NCBI RefSeq assembly: GCF_000270245.1
Contig: NC_015635.1
Coordinates: forward strand, 496,001-560,000
Length of the DNA: 64,000 bases
From: Microlunatus phosphovorus NM-1
GTDB lineage: Bacteria; Actinomycetota; Actinomycetes; Propionibacteriales; Propionibacteriaceae
Direction: 5' to 3'
This document shows positions 26,374-34,970 of the stretch, piece by piece. How positions within the stretch are numbered: position 1 is the first letter of the stretch; every line of letters begins with the position of its first letter. Both the position numbers and the translations under genes were made by a program. The notes below the pieces were generated by a model that saw only the letters and a program-made list of their open reading frames with translations, was not told the origin of the DNA and did not search any database.

Positions 26374-27411
26374 TCAGAGCAGATTGGCGGCGCGCACCAG
26401 CGCTGCTACGCCACTTGGGCCGGGGCGGCCGGCGAACGCGAGATAGTCGGGCAACACCTCGAGGTCACCCCATTTGCGCTTGTAGTCGACCTGGCTGGCC
26501 GAGGGATAGATCCGTTGTCCACGGTCGGCCAACAGCCGGATCAGGCGGGCGACGCCTGCGCTGGCCCCCGGCAGCTCGTGGGCGGGATCGAGGCCGGTGA
26601 AGGGGGTGAACCCGAAGTGCCACCAGCACCCGGGCGTCTCGCCGAGCTGGTCGAGACTGTCGGCCACCAGCAGTTCCATCACTCCCGGTGGGGCCTCTCC
26701 GGACCGCCGACTCAGGTCGTGCAGCCAGCCCGGGCGGGACCCGAACACCTGGCTCAGACTCAGATAGCCCACGACGCGACCATCGAGTCGTCCGAGCACA
26801 AGTCGGCGGAGCGGCTCGGCCTGCCCGCCGAGGCGGCCGACCATGAATCGCAGCGGCTTGGCGTGCTTGCCGGCCAGCCATGCGGCGTCCAGGGCGTTCA
26901 ACTGCTTCCGATCGTCCTCGCTCAGCTCGGCGAAGGTGGTGTGCTCGACCAGGACGCCGGCCCGCCGTGCCCGGGAGATCTTGTTCCGCAGCTGCATGAA
27001 GTGCCGGCCGCGGAGGCCGAAGCCGTCGACGGCGAGCGCGTACGAGGCGCCGAGCTGGTTCACGGTGCAGCCGAGTTGCCAGGCGTCGCGTGCATCACGT
27101 TGCTGGAGCTGCACCGCGAGCACCCGGCAGCGCTGCCGCTCGGCATCCGCGAGGAAGGCGCGCAGCAGCGGCAGCCGATCGGTCTCGGCAGCGTACGCGC
27201 CGCCGATCTGCAGCAGCCATCGCCCGTGGCGTCGGTAGGCGAGGAAGCCCTCGATGCCGGGGACCGTGAACGAGTGGGTGTCGTCGTCCAAGGCGAGGAT
27301 CGCGCTCGGGTCGTCGGCGTACCGGCTGACCAGGTTCAGGAGGGCGGCGTCGAACGGCGGCCGTAGCGGAGCTTCGGCCGCTGGCGCGGTCGAGAGGGCG
27401 GACTCAGGCAC
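26374..27411 (-). CDS. DUF2156/LPG-synthase C-terminal-like aminoacyl-tRNA transferase
   Basis: A 345-residue double-GNAT protein of the phosphatidylglycerol lysyltransferase (MprF) C-domain type but without the membrane domain. Diagnostic stretches are FGLRGRHFMQLRNKISRARRAG near residue 150, ALDAAWLAGKHAKPLRFMVG near 192, and the C-terminal GQRIYPSASQVDYKRKWGD. Family members transfer an amino acid from aminoacyl-tRNA to a hydroxyl or amine acceptor. As I recall, the valanimycin enzyme VlmA (seryl transfer to isobutylhydroxylamine) belongs to this type. It overlaps the small membrane protein gene by eight bases. Confidence 0.82.
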   Translation of the reverse strand: MPESALSTAPAAEAPLRPPFDAALLNLVSRYADDPSAILALDDDTHSFTVPGIEGFLAYRRHGRWLLQIGGAYAAETDRLPLLRAFLADAERQRCRVLAVQLQQRDARDAWQLGCTVNQLGASYALAVDGFGLRGRHFMQLRNKISRARRAGVLVEHTTFAELSEDDRKQLNALDAAWLAGKHAKPLRFMVGRLGGQAEPLRRLVLGRLDGRVVGYLSLSQVFGSRPGWLHDLSRRSGEAPPGVMELLVADSLDQLGETPGCWWHFGFTPFTGLDPAHELPGASAGVARLIRLLADRGQRIYPSASQVDYKRKWGDLEVLPDYLAFAGRPGPSGVAALVRAANLL

Positions 27412-27973
27412 GGGAACCCTCCAGCGACTGTTCCTGGTCGGCGGGTGCGGCGTGGTCGGCGGGGCCTGCGGGATCGACGGAGGCGGCCTGGTTGGTGTCC
27501 TCGTCGGATGGCTGCGGGACCCACGGCGTGGGACGCCTGGCGTAGCGCTCGGTGAAGTCGGCGAAGTCGGGATGCACCTGCGGCTCGAACGGAACCCCGA
27601 ACGGCTTCAGGGAGTTCCCGAACAGTGCCCGATCCCCGAGCAGGTGCAGCGGCACGGCCAACATCGCCCACTGCCAGCCGAACAGCACTGTGGCGATCGT
27701 CAAGATCACCGTCCAGGTGAACAGGCAGTGCATCGAGTTGTAGAGCAGGTAGTAGATCTTGGCCACCGAGCCGTCGCTGCTGCGCCGGTGGGCGATCATG
27801 CCCGGCAGGTAGCCGATCACATCGATGATCAAGAACAGGCCGATGAACAGCGGCCAGTCGATGGCCGACCAGTGCATGATCGTCAATGCCGCGGCGAGCG
27901 CCAGGAAGCCGAACCATTCCAGTCGGGCCAGCCGGGCTGTGGTGGGGGTCTCGAAGGTGTTGCGTGCGTCCAT
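27404..27973 (-). CDS. Small multi-pass membrane protein, unknown
   Basis: A 189-residue protein with about four membrane segments (FGFLALAAALTIMHWSAI, PLFIGLFLIIDVIGYLPGM, SMHCLFTWTVILTIATVLFG, WAMLAVPLHLLGDRALFG). Several polar residues (MHW, DVIGYLPG, YNSMHC, HLLGDR) sit in or at the membrane, which suggests an active site or metal site rather than a simple anchor. The 40-residue tail is Asp/Ala/Pro-rich. ATG 27973 has AGGAG at good spacing. I do not recognise the family. Its overlap with the DUF2156 gene makes it a candidate for the membrane step that forms the N-N bond in azoxy pathways. Confidence 0.7.
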   Translation of the reverse strand: MDARNTFETPTTARLARLEWFGFLALAAALTIMHWSAIDWPLFIGLFLIIDVIGYLPGMIAHRRSSDGSVAKIYYLLYNSMHCLFTWTVILTIATVLFGWQWAMLAVPLHLLGDRALFGNSLKPFGVPFEPQVHPDFADFTERYARRPTPWVPQPSDEDTNQAASVDPAGPADHAAPADQEQSLEGSRA

Positions 27974-28034
27974 GGTGATCTCCTGTTGTCGACTCGCCCG
28001 GATTGCGGCCACCGGGTCGTGTCGCCCTCGAAGA

Positions 28035-30392
28035 TCAGGAGACGCGGATCCCCTCATTAATACGTTCTGAGGAATAATTCTGCGAAGGAGTTGAATCGCC
28101 TCCGGCGGGCTGCTGGGCGTGCTTCGACCAGGGGTTCCACCAGTTCCAGCGGCCCATCAGCCGCATCGAGGCAGGCACCAGGACAAGACGCACCAGCGTG
28201 GCGTCGATGGCGATCGCGAAGGCCATGCCCAGGCCCAGTTCCTGGACCGGCAGCACGCTGGCCAGCGCGAACGCGGAGAAGACGGTGATCATCAACACGG
28301 CGGCGCCCGAGATCAACGGTGCGGTGAGTTCGAGGCCACGAGCGACCGACGTCGTGTTGTCGTAGCCCTTGCGCCACTCCTCGCGTACCCGACTGAGCAG
28401 GAACACCTCGTAGTCGGTGCTGAGGCTGAACAACAGCGTGAGCAGCAGCACCGGGACGAAGTTGGTCACCTGGCCGGTCGGCTCGAAACCGAGCAGCTCG
28501 GCGCCCAGACCGTGCTGGAACACCAGGACGACCACGCCGTAGGTGGCCCCCACCGAGGCGACGTTGAGCGCGATCGCTTTCAGCGGCAGGAAGACGGAGC
28601 GGAAGATGATCAGCAACAGCAGATAGATGACGACCAGCATGGTGCCCGCCACCAGCGGCAGGCCATCGCGGATAGCCGCGTTGCCGTCCACACCCTCGGC
28701 GGTCTCGCCGCCGACCACCGCCGTCACACCGGGGATGCTGATCTCGGCCGCACGCTCGCGGACCCGGTCGAGCAACTCGAGGGTGTCAGGACTGGCTGCG
28801 GTGCCGTCCGGGATGACCTGGACGACCAGGGTGCGGCTGTCGTCGGACAGGAAGTGCCCGACCGCGTCGGCGAGCTCGTCGGGCAGCCGATCGCGGTTGT
28901 CAGGTTCCAGCGCGGTCAATGGCCGCGGCACCTTGGCGTCGCTGAGCACCGTGGTCGCCGAGGTGACCGAGTCGACATGGGACAGGTTGTCGAGGTCGTT
29001 CACCAACTCGATCAGGATTTCACGTTCCTGGCTTGTCGGCAGGCTGGTCAGCGGCCGTTCGCTCTCCACGACCACGTTCATCGGGGATGCCGCGCCGTCG
29101 CCGAAGCCGTCGCGGATGGCGTCCCAGCCGGTGCGTACGCTCACGCCCGGCGGGACGATCCGGGCGTCGGGAGTAAAGGTGGCCAGCTGGGTCGCGGGGG
29201 CGGCCAGGATGCCCATCACGGTCAGCCCGAGCAGCAGGAACACCACTGGTCGGCGCATCACCCAGCGTGCCCACGACTGCCAGCTGAGTCGAGTCGGCTC
29301 GACCAGCGCGCGGCGCGGGGCAGGACCTGGACGTCGGGCGGGCAGTGGCCATGGCCGATCGCCCAAGATGCGGTCGCCGAGCACCAGCAGGAAGGCCGGC
29401 AGCACGATCAGGTTGACGATCATCGCGACCGTCACGACGACCACGGCGCCGAGCGCCAGCGACCTGATCACCGGCAGGTCGATCAGGAACAGGGTGCTCA
29501 TGGCGAGCACCACGGTGAGTCCGGAGCCGAGCACGGTGTGGCCGGCGGTGTGCAATGCGGCGGTCAGCGCCGCGGTGCCGTTCTGTCCGGCCAGGCGCTG
29601 TTCTCGATAGCGCGCGATCAAGAACAGCGAATAGTCCACGGCGACACCGAGACCCAGCATGGTCGCTGCGTTCTGCACGAACACCGACAGCTCGGTGAAC
29701 CGGGTGACCACCGACAGCAGCCCGAGTGTCCACACCACCGAAGTGATCGCGACCATCAAAGACATGCCGGCGGCGATCCAGCCGCGGTAGATGGCGAGCA
29801 TGATCACCACCAGCAGCGGCAGCGCCAGCAGTTCGGCGCGCAGCAGCCCGTGCTCGGACAGTACGTTGATCTCGCCCCAGACCGACGCCGGCCCGACCAG
29901 CGCCACCACCAGGTCCTGATCGGCGTAGATCCGGTCCAGATCGGCCTGCAGCTGGGGCAGCTCCCGGCGTGCGTCGCCGTCGGGGAGGTCGAGCCCGAGC
30001 GTGGTCACGGTGGTGCGGTCGTCGTCACCGACGAACGGCTCACGCGCGGCGCCGCTGGTCGTTCCCCAGCCGTACGCGGAGTCGACCGCCAGTCCCGGCA
30101 TCCCGATCACATGGTCGTACGCGTCTGTGGCGCGGGTGGTGAAGTTCCGCTGGTCTGCGGTGTATCGATCGTCGCGGATCACCAGAGTGATCGTGGTGTC
30201 GCCGCGGCCGACGAACCCGTCCCGGGTCGCCTCGATGGCGCGGGCGGAATCGGAGTCCGCGGCATACCAGCCACCGCCGCTCAGCCGGTCCGCCAGGCCG
30301 AGCGCTCCGGCCCCCGCAATGGCCAGCAACAGCAGCCAGGCGGCGAGCACCGGCCAGCGCAGCCGCCGCAGACCCACGACGTAGCTGGTCAC
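28035..30392 (-). CDS. MMPL/RND family transporter
   Basis: A 785-residue RND exporter of the actinobacterial lipid (MmpL-like) group. It is duplicated, each half with a leading helix, a large extracytoplasmic loop and a five-to-six-helix bundle (LGLGVAVDYSLFLIARYREQ in the first, LTLLFSLSTDYEVFLLSRVREEW in the second, which carry the DY pair of proton relay). Family members move lipids or lipophilic products across the membrane. GTG 30392 overlaps the preceding stop by GTGA. Within this operon it is the probable exporter, which points to a lipophilic product. Confidence 0.9.
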   Translation of the reverse strand: MTSYVVGLRRLRWPVLAAWLLLLAIAGAGALGLADRLSGGGWYAADSDSARAIEATRDGFVGRGDTTITLVIRDDRYTADQRNFTTRATDAYDHVIGMPGLAVDSAYGWGTTSGAAREPFVGDDDRTTVTTLGLDLPDGDARRELPQLQADLDRIYADQDLVVALVGPASVWGEINVLSEHGLLRAELLALPLLVVIMLAIYRGWIAAGMSLMVAITSVVWTLGLLSVVTRFTELSVFVQNAATMLGLGVAVDYSLFLIARYREQRLAGQNGTAALTAALHTAGHTVLGSGLTVVLAMSTLFLIDLPVIRSLALGAVVVVTVAMIVNLIVLPAFLLVLGDRILGDRPWPLPARRPGPAPRRALVEPTRLSWQSWARWVMRRPVVFLLLGLTVMGILAAPATQLATFTPDARIVPPGVSVRTGWDAIRDGFGDGAASPMNVVVESERPLTSLPTSQEREILIELVNDLDNLSHVDSVTSATTVLSDAKVPRPLTALEPDNRDRLPDELADAVGHFLSDDSRTLVVQVIPDGTAASPDTLELLDRVRERAAEISIPGVTAVVGGETAEGVDGNAAIRDGLPLVAGTMLVVIYLLLLIIFRSVFLPLKAIALNVASVGATYGVVVLVFQHGLGAELLGFEPTGQVTNFVPVLLLTLLFSLSTDYEVFLLSRVREEWRKGYDNTTSVARGLELTAPLISGAAVLMITVFSAFALASVLPVQELGLGMAFAIAIDATLVRLVLVPASMRLMGRWNWWNPWSKHAQQPAGGDSTPSQNYSSERINEGIRVS

Positions 30393-31414
30393 GCCCGGAC
30401 GTCGATCCCGTGACCGCGGTGATCGGTGAGAATCTCGAACAGCGCGCGGTGGGCCGTCGAAAGTCGCTCGGCCCGGCCGGTTCTGCGGTCGGTGACGGTC
30501 AGCGTGCAGGACGCGATCTTGGTGTTCAGGCACTGCTTGGTGCCGCCGGGCGGGTTGTAGTAGTTCAACGCGACGAAGGCCTCTGGCTCGGCGCTGAACT
30601 CGCCCTCGATCGCGACGCGGTCGTCGTGGTGGGCGAATCGCCAGAAGAAGTAGCCGTAGTCGGCCTTGGAGGATCGCAGGCCGCGGAGCGGGTCGACCAG
30701 CTCGTGGGTGGTGCCGGCATGGCGCAGCGACAGGCAGGTGATCATCGGTAGCCGGACCGGGCCGACCTTGACCCGCGCGCTGACGATCTCGAGGAAGGAG
30801 TCCGGGTGATCGTCGAAGCCGGCCACCTGGCCGAAGGCGTACGCGTCGGTGTGTCGGCTGCCCCAGTTGTGGTTCTGGCTGCCGACCCACCCGTCGACGT
30901 CGATGGTGCGCCCGGCGACTTCCAGCCGTCCGTCGTAGCGGGCGAGCGGGGTGACGACCAGGCTCTTCGCGGCCGGGAAGGAGCGACGATAGCTGGCTTG
31001 CGGCAGCAGAAACATCGGGTCGCTGTCCCCGCTCCAGGTCAGATCCCAGGAGATGGACTCGGCCGGACCCGTCGCCGATCCGACCAATCGGCCGGCTGCC
31101 AGCTCGGCGTCACCGATCCGGGCTGCCAGCTGGTCGTGGCTGAAGGAGCAGGTGGCGATCGGGTGCTCTTCCTTGGCGACCACGTGGCGGCCGGTCTCCC
31201 CGTCGAACACGATCGCCCACAGCTCACCGATCGCGGCCTCGGGCCGTCCGGTCGGGCTGAAGATCGTGTAACGGATCCAGAACGCGAGGGGGCGTGTCGG
31301 ATGGTTGCCTCGTTGGTAGAAGCTCTCGTAGTGCCCGGCCTGCTGACCCGAGGCGTAGCGGGTGCTGGTCATCCAGGGTGCGACAGTCATCGGCGGAGCC
31401 TCTCGATTGGACAC
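30389..31414 (-). CDS. CrtC/AttH-like (hydroxyneurosporene-synthase fold) protein
   Basis: A 341-residue protein of the tandem lipocalin-like CrtC/Svf1 superfamily. The family signature WVGSQNHNWGSRHTDAY is near residue 177, with flanking beta-rich segments (YTIFSPTGRPEAAIGELWAI, LSLRHAGTTHEL). CrtC hydrates carotenoid double bonds, and homologues in natural-product operons act as cyclases or hydratases on hydrophobic substrates. It sits two bases after the P450 gene. No carotenoid genes are in the window, so a carotenoid role is unlikely. Confidence 0.78.
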   Translation of the reverse strand: MSNREAPPMTVAPWMTSTRYASGQQAGHYESFYQRGNHPTRPLAFWIRYTIFSPTGRPEAAIGELWAIVFDGETGRHVVAKEEHPIATCSFSHDQLAARIGDAELAAGRLVGSATGPAESISWDLTWSGDSDPMFLLPQASYRRSFPAAKSLVVTPLARYDGRLEVAGRTIDVDGWVGSQNHNWGSRHTDAYAFGQVAGFDDHPDSFLEIVSARVKVGPVRLPMITCLSLRHAGTTHELVDPLRGLRSSKADYGYFFWRFAHHDDRVAIEGEFSAEPEAFVALNYYNPPGGTKQCLNTKIASCTLTVTDRRTGRAERLSTAHRALFEILTDHRGHGIDVRA

Positions 31415-31416
31415 GG

Positions 31417-32820
31417 TCAGGCCACCTTCGGAAGAGCGGGAGTCAGACGAGCGGGTGCAATCCGGGGGTGTAGCACCACGTGCAGCCCGTGCCGGGGGCG
31501 CAGGGTGATGGTGGCCCGGTCATCCACCGGGTAGCCGGGATGGTGGCGTACGTCGTAGCGCCCCAGGATGGAGGCGAGCAGCAGTTGGGCCTCCTGCAGG
31601 GCGAACTGCTTGCCGACACACAGGTGCGGGCCACCACCGAACGGCAGATGCGCCCAGCGGCTGCGGCCGGCGCGTCCTTCCGGGCTGAACCGCAACGGAT
31701 CGAAGACGTCCGGATCGGGCCAGTGCCTGCGGTTGCGGTGCAGGCCGTGTACGTCGATCAGGATGCGGGAGCCGACTTCGATGTCGTACGGCCCGAGGCG
31801 GACCGGCTTACGGGTCTGCCTGGGGACGGTCGGCGACGACGGGAACATCCGCAGCGCCTCGTCGAAGACCTGGCCGATCAGCGGCAGCCGGGGGAGGTCG
31901 GCAACCGTCGGTGGCCGGCCGCCGAGCACCGTGTCGACCTCTTCGATCACCCGGCGTCGCCAACCCGGGTTGATCGACAGTAGATAGAACGCCCAGGTGA
32001 GGGTGATCGCCGTGGTCTCGTGCCCAGCGGCCAGAGTGGTGATGATCTCGTCGCGGAGCTCGGTATCGCTCATCCGGTCGCCGGTGTCGGCGTCGGTCGC
32101 CTGCATCAGCATGTCCAGCAGGTCCTCCTTCCCCGGCAACCCCGCGGCCAGCTCCTGCCGACGCTCGGTGATCATGGTGGCCATCAGGTCGTCGAGACCG
32201 CCGATGATCGTGCCGAACCGGCGGTTGGCCGGGGTCGGCACCCAGGTCGGCGGTGCCGCCGGGTTCTGCAGGCGCAGGAAGGTGTAGGTCACCGCGTACT
32301 CCACCGACTCCGGCCGCAGTGCCGAGTCCGCCGAGATCATCGGGGTGCTGAACATGCAGCGGCTGACGATGTCGAGGGTGACGTGCATCAGCTGGGTGTG
32401 CAGATCGATCACCGCGCCGGGTGCCAGCTCGGCGTCCCAGCGGGCGAGCATCTCCTCGACGCACTCCTGCATCGTGGTGTACATCGCCTCGACCCGGCGG
32501 CGGTGGTAGATCGGTGCCACCATCCGGCGGTTGCGCAGCCAGCTCTCGTGATCGGAGCGAGTCAGCAGCCCGTCGCCCAGGGCCAGTCGCAGCGGGTTGT
32601 CGGGGCCGAGCTTGCCGAAGGTGTCGCTATCGGTGAGTACGCGTTCGGCGACCTCTGGTGACGACACACCGTAGACCTCGACCGGGCCCAGCCGATAGCG
32701 CGCGACGTCGCCCTGCTCGAACCGGCCCCGGGCCAACGCGGCGAGCAGGTCCTGACGAAAGGCGGGGGCGTCGCCGAGCAGCGGGAGTCGTGGGCGCAGC
32801 CGCTGGCGGGGGTTCAGCAT
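31417..32820 (-). CDS. Cytochrome P450
   Basis: A 467-residue P450 with all the main motifs: AGHETTAIT in the I-helix near residue 270, ExxR as EALR near 325, and the heme-thiolate loop FGGGPHLCVGKQFA near 405. It resembles class I bacterial P450s of the CYP102/CYP110-like fatty-acid or terpene group rather than CYP105. The ATG at 32820 overlaps the methyltransferase stop by seven bases. No ferredoxin gene is adjacent. It is expected to hydroxylate or desaturate an intermediate of the pathway. Confidence 0.93.
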   Translation of the reverse strand: MLNPRQRLRPRLPLLGDAPAFRQDLLAALARGRFEQGDVARYRLGPVEVYGVSSPEVAERVLTDSDTFGKLGPDNPLRLALGDGLLTRSDHESWLRNRRMVAPIYHRRRVEAMYTTMQECVEEMLARWDAELAPGAVIDLHTQLMHVTLDIVSRCMFSTPMISADSALRPESVEYAVTYTFLRLQNPAAPPTWVPTPANRRFGTIIGGLDDLMATMITERRQELAAGLPGKEDLLDMLMQATDADTGDRMSDTELRDEIITTLAAGHETTAITLTWAFYLLSINPGWRRRVIEEVDTVLGGRPPTVADLPRLPLIGQVFDEALRMFPSSPTVPRQTRKPVRLGPYDIEVGSRILIDVHGLHRNRRHWPDPDVFDPLRFSPEGRAGRSRWAHLPFGGGPHLCVGKQFALQEAQLLLASILGRYDVRHHPGYPVDDRATITLRPRHGLHVVLHPRIAPARLTPALPKVA

Positions 32821-33506
32821 GGGTCCGGCTTCCGTGCCAGGACACACAGCCAGCCGAGGGACCGTCGCGGTTCGACGGCGAACTGGACCCGGTCGAACCC
32901 GGCCGAGCGGACCATGGCAGTCAGCTCGACGCCGGAGACGATGGCCAGGCCCTCGGCGGCCGATCGCCTGGTGAACGAGGTGCCGAACACCCGTTGCAGC
33001 CAGGTCGGTTCCTCAGCGGCGTCCTTGGTCATCTCCAGGGCGATCGCGAGTCGGCCACCCGGCCGCAGCACTCGGAGCGCTTCCCGCAGGCCCCGCTCGG
33101 GCGCGGGCCAGAAGTAGAGCGTCTCGATCGCGGTCACCACGTCGAAGGAGCCGTCGTCGAACGGCAGCTCGGTCGCGCTGCCGAGTCGGATCTGGAGCCG
33201 GCCCTCGCTGTCGGCTCCGGCGTTGCACCGGCGGCTCATCTCGACCATCGTCGGTGACGGATCGACGCCGGCCAGCCGGCCGGAACAGCGCCGGCCGAGG
33301 AGCCGGAGGCCGTTGCCGCTGCCGCAGCCGATGTCCAGGACATCCGCATCGGCGGGGGCGGCGAGTAGCCGGTGGCACCAGGCGGTCAGCGTGTAGTGCT
33401 GCAGACTCATCGCATGGCCGACCGCGACGCCGAGTCGGCCGGTGGGGCGACTCAGGCTCGTCTCGATCTGTTCCAGCGGTCGGCGCAACGTTGCCGTCAG
33501 CGTCAT
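32814..33506 (-). CDS. SAM-dependent methyltransferase (Methyltransf_11)
   Basis: A 230-residue class I methyltransferase. SAM motif I is ADVLDIGCGSGNGLRLLG near residues 54-70, followed by GRLAGVDPSPTMVEMSRR and the post-motif LPFDDGSFDVVTAIETLYFW, typical of small-molecule O- or C-methyltransferases. It is the second gene of the block and probably tailors the product, for example by O-methylation. The substrate is unknown. Confidence 0.88.
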   Translation of the reverse strand: MTLTATLRRPLEQIETSLSRPTGRLGVAVGHAMSLQHYTLTAWCHRLLAAPADADVLDIGCGSGNGLRLLGRRCSGRLAGVDPSPTMVEMSRRCNAGADSEGRLQIRLGSATELPFDDGSFDVVTAIETLYFWPAPERGLREALRVLRPGGRLAIALEMTKDAAEEPTWLQRVFGTSFTRRSAAEGLAIVSGVELTAMVRSAGFDRVQFAVEPRRSLGWLCVLARKPDPC

Positions 33507-33540
33507 CGCGGGGACTCCTCGGGGGTGGGGACGGGCGGCT

Positions 33541-34851
33541 TCAGCTGGAATACGATGTCGCCCCCGGCTGACCCTCGAACGATTTTGGCCCTCTCGAACG
33601 ATTGGCCGGCGCGGCCGGAGTCGACAATCGCAGCGCGGCGCGGACGATCGGCGCTGCTGGGTGTGTGGCCAGTGGCCAACGAATCGGCCGCAACGGGGGT
33701 TCGGCGCTGCCGGTCAGGACCCGATCGGCGAGCCGCTGCCCGGCGGCCACGGTGGCCGCCAGCCCGTGGCCGTTCCACCCGCCGGCGCTCCACACCTCCG
33801 CCGTCGAGGGCAGCCCCGGCGGCGCCAGCCGGCCCACCTGCGGCAGTCCGTCTCGAGTAAGGCTGATCCGTCCCGACCAGCAGCGGGAGATGGCCACTGC
33901 GGCGAGGGCTGGGTGGACCGCGTCCAGCTGGCGGCGTTGCCAGGCCCAGGCGTTGCGTTCGGCCGCGGCCAGAGTGCGTGACGTCGCTCCGGCCAGCACC
34001 GCGGCCGGTCCACCGCCGATCACGATCCGCCCGTCCGCGGTGAGACGACGGTACGGACCAAGGGCGGCCGCCGACAGGATGTGCGGCGCGGTCGGCCCGC
34101 CGAGCTCGGTGATCAGATCCTCGGGGAGTGGATCGGTCACGCCGGCACTCACCTGGAGGGCCAGCTGGCCCGGTACGACCGGCAGCGATCCCGGGTGCTG
34201 GGTGACGTCGACGGCGAGCACCACCGCACGGGCGGTGATCGATCCGCGGCGGGTGACGACCTTCAGCGAGTGTCCGACCGAGCCGGGCTCCAGGCCGAGA
34301 ACAGGTGTCCGCTCGAACAGCTGGACTCCGAGATCGATCGCTGCCGTGACCAGACCGCGGGTCAGCAGGCCGGGATCGACGCTCGCGGCAGGCGCGTACG
34401 CCAGTGCCGTCCGAGTGGCTGCCGCCCATGGCTCGTCGGTGACGGCGAGAGACACATCGAGCCCGAGGGCGGCGTACGTCCTGGCTCGGCGGCGCAGCAG
34501 CGACGCCTCGGCGGCGGTCTGGGCGACGACCAGCTGACCGGTGGCCGGGCTGATCGCCTGCGGTGCCCAGCGTCCGGCCAGCGCTCGTACCCGATCGACG
34601 GCAGCCACACTGTCCAGATGGCGGCGGCGGGCGAGCTGATCGCCGTCTCGGCGGCGGGCGATGTCGATCGGCGGCCCGAGACGGGGACCGAGCAGCCCGG
34701 TGCCGCGCCCGCTCGCGCCGGCGGCCACGTGGTCCGCCTCGAGCAGCACGATCTCCAACTCGGGTCGTTGCTCTGCCAGGTGCAGCGCGGTGGATGCCCC
34801 CGTCAACCCCGCGCCGACCACGACGACGTCGGCATCCGGCGGCAGCAACAC
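33541..34851 (-). CDS. FAD-dependent amine/amino-acid oxidase (DAO family)
   Basis: A 436-residue DAO-fold flavoenzyme and first gene of the block. The ADP-binding motif VVVVGAGLTGASTALHLAE lies at residues 8-26, GASGRGTGLLGPRLG near 46 and the C-terminal GGWNGHGLAATVAAGQRLAD near 365. Relatives (glycine oxidase, sarcosine oxidase, PuuB-like) oxidise C-N bonds. GTG 34851 is the start; 34 bp separate its stop from the methyltransferase. The last 35 residues are poorly conserved-looking and Pro/Ala-rich. Confidence 0.85.
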   Translation of the reverse strand: MLLPPDADVVVVGAGLTGASTALHLAEQRPELEIVLLEADHVAAGASGRGTGLLGPRLGPPIDIARRRDGDQLARRRHLDSVAAVDRVRALAGRWAPQAISPATGQLVVAQTAAEASLLRRRARTYAALGLDVSLAVTDEPWAAATRTALAYAPAASVDPGLLTRGLVTAAIDLGVQLFERTPVLGLEPGSVGHSLKVVTRRGSITARAVVLAVDVTQHPGSLPVVPGQLALQVSAGVTDPLPEDLITELGGPTAPHILSAAALGPYRRLTADGRIVIGGGPAAVLAGATSRTLAAAERNAWAWQRRQLDAVHPALAAVAISRCWSGRISLTRDGLPQVGRLAPPGLPSTAEVWSAGGWNGHGLAATVAAGQRLADRVLTGSAEPPLRPIRWPLATHPAAPIVRAALRLSTPAAPANRSRGPKSFEGQPGATSYSS

Positions 34852-34905
34852 ATCGACGTTACGTGTCGCGTGGCGGATTCCCTCGCCAGATCTTTGCGAT
34901 GGAGC

Positions 34906-34923
34906 TGAATCTCACCAGATTCA
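34906..34923. promoter_or_regulatory. Inverted repeat in the divergent promoter region of the cluster
   Basis: TGAATCT-CACC-AGATTCA has perfect 7-bp arms. It lies in the only sizeable gap (34852-34970) between the first gene of the thirteen-gene block and the divergent VOC gene. It is a candidate operator controlling the block. The regulator is not identified; no regulatory gene lies inside the block. Confidence 0.5.
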
Positions 34924-34970
34924 GGTGCCGCGGGTCGATAGCAGATCGCAGACATGAAAAGCTTGAGCGC

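Noticed and set aside
30389-31414. Carotenoid 1,2-hydratase function for the CrtC-like gene
   Set aside because: Fold-level similarity only. No carotenoid genes are near, and the operon context is different.
21178-34851. Polyketide or nonribosomal peptide cluster
   Set aside because: No ketosynthase, acyltransferase, adenylation, condensation or carrier-protein motif was found in any frame.
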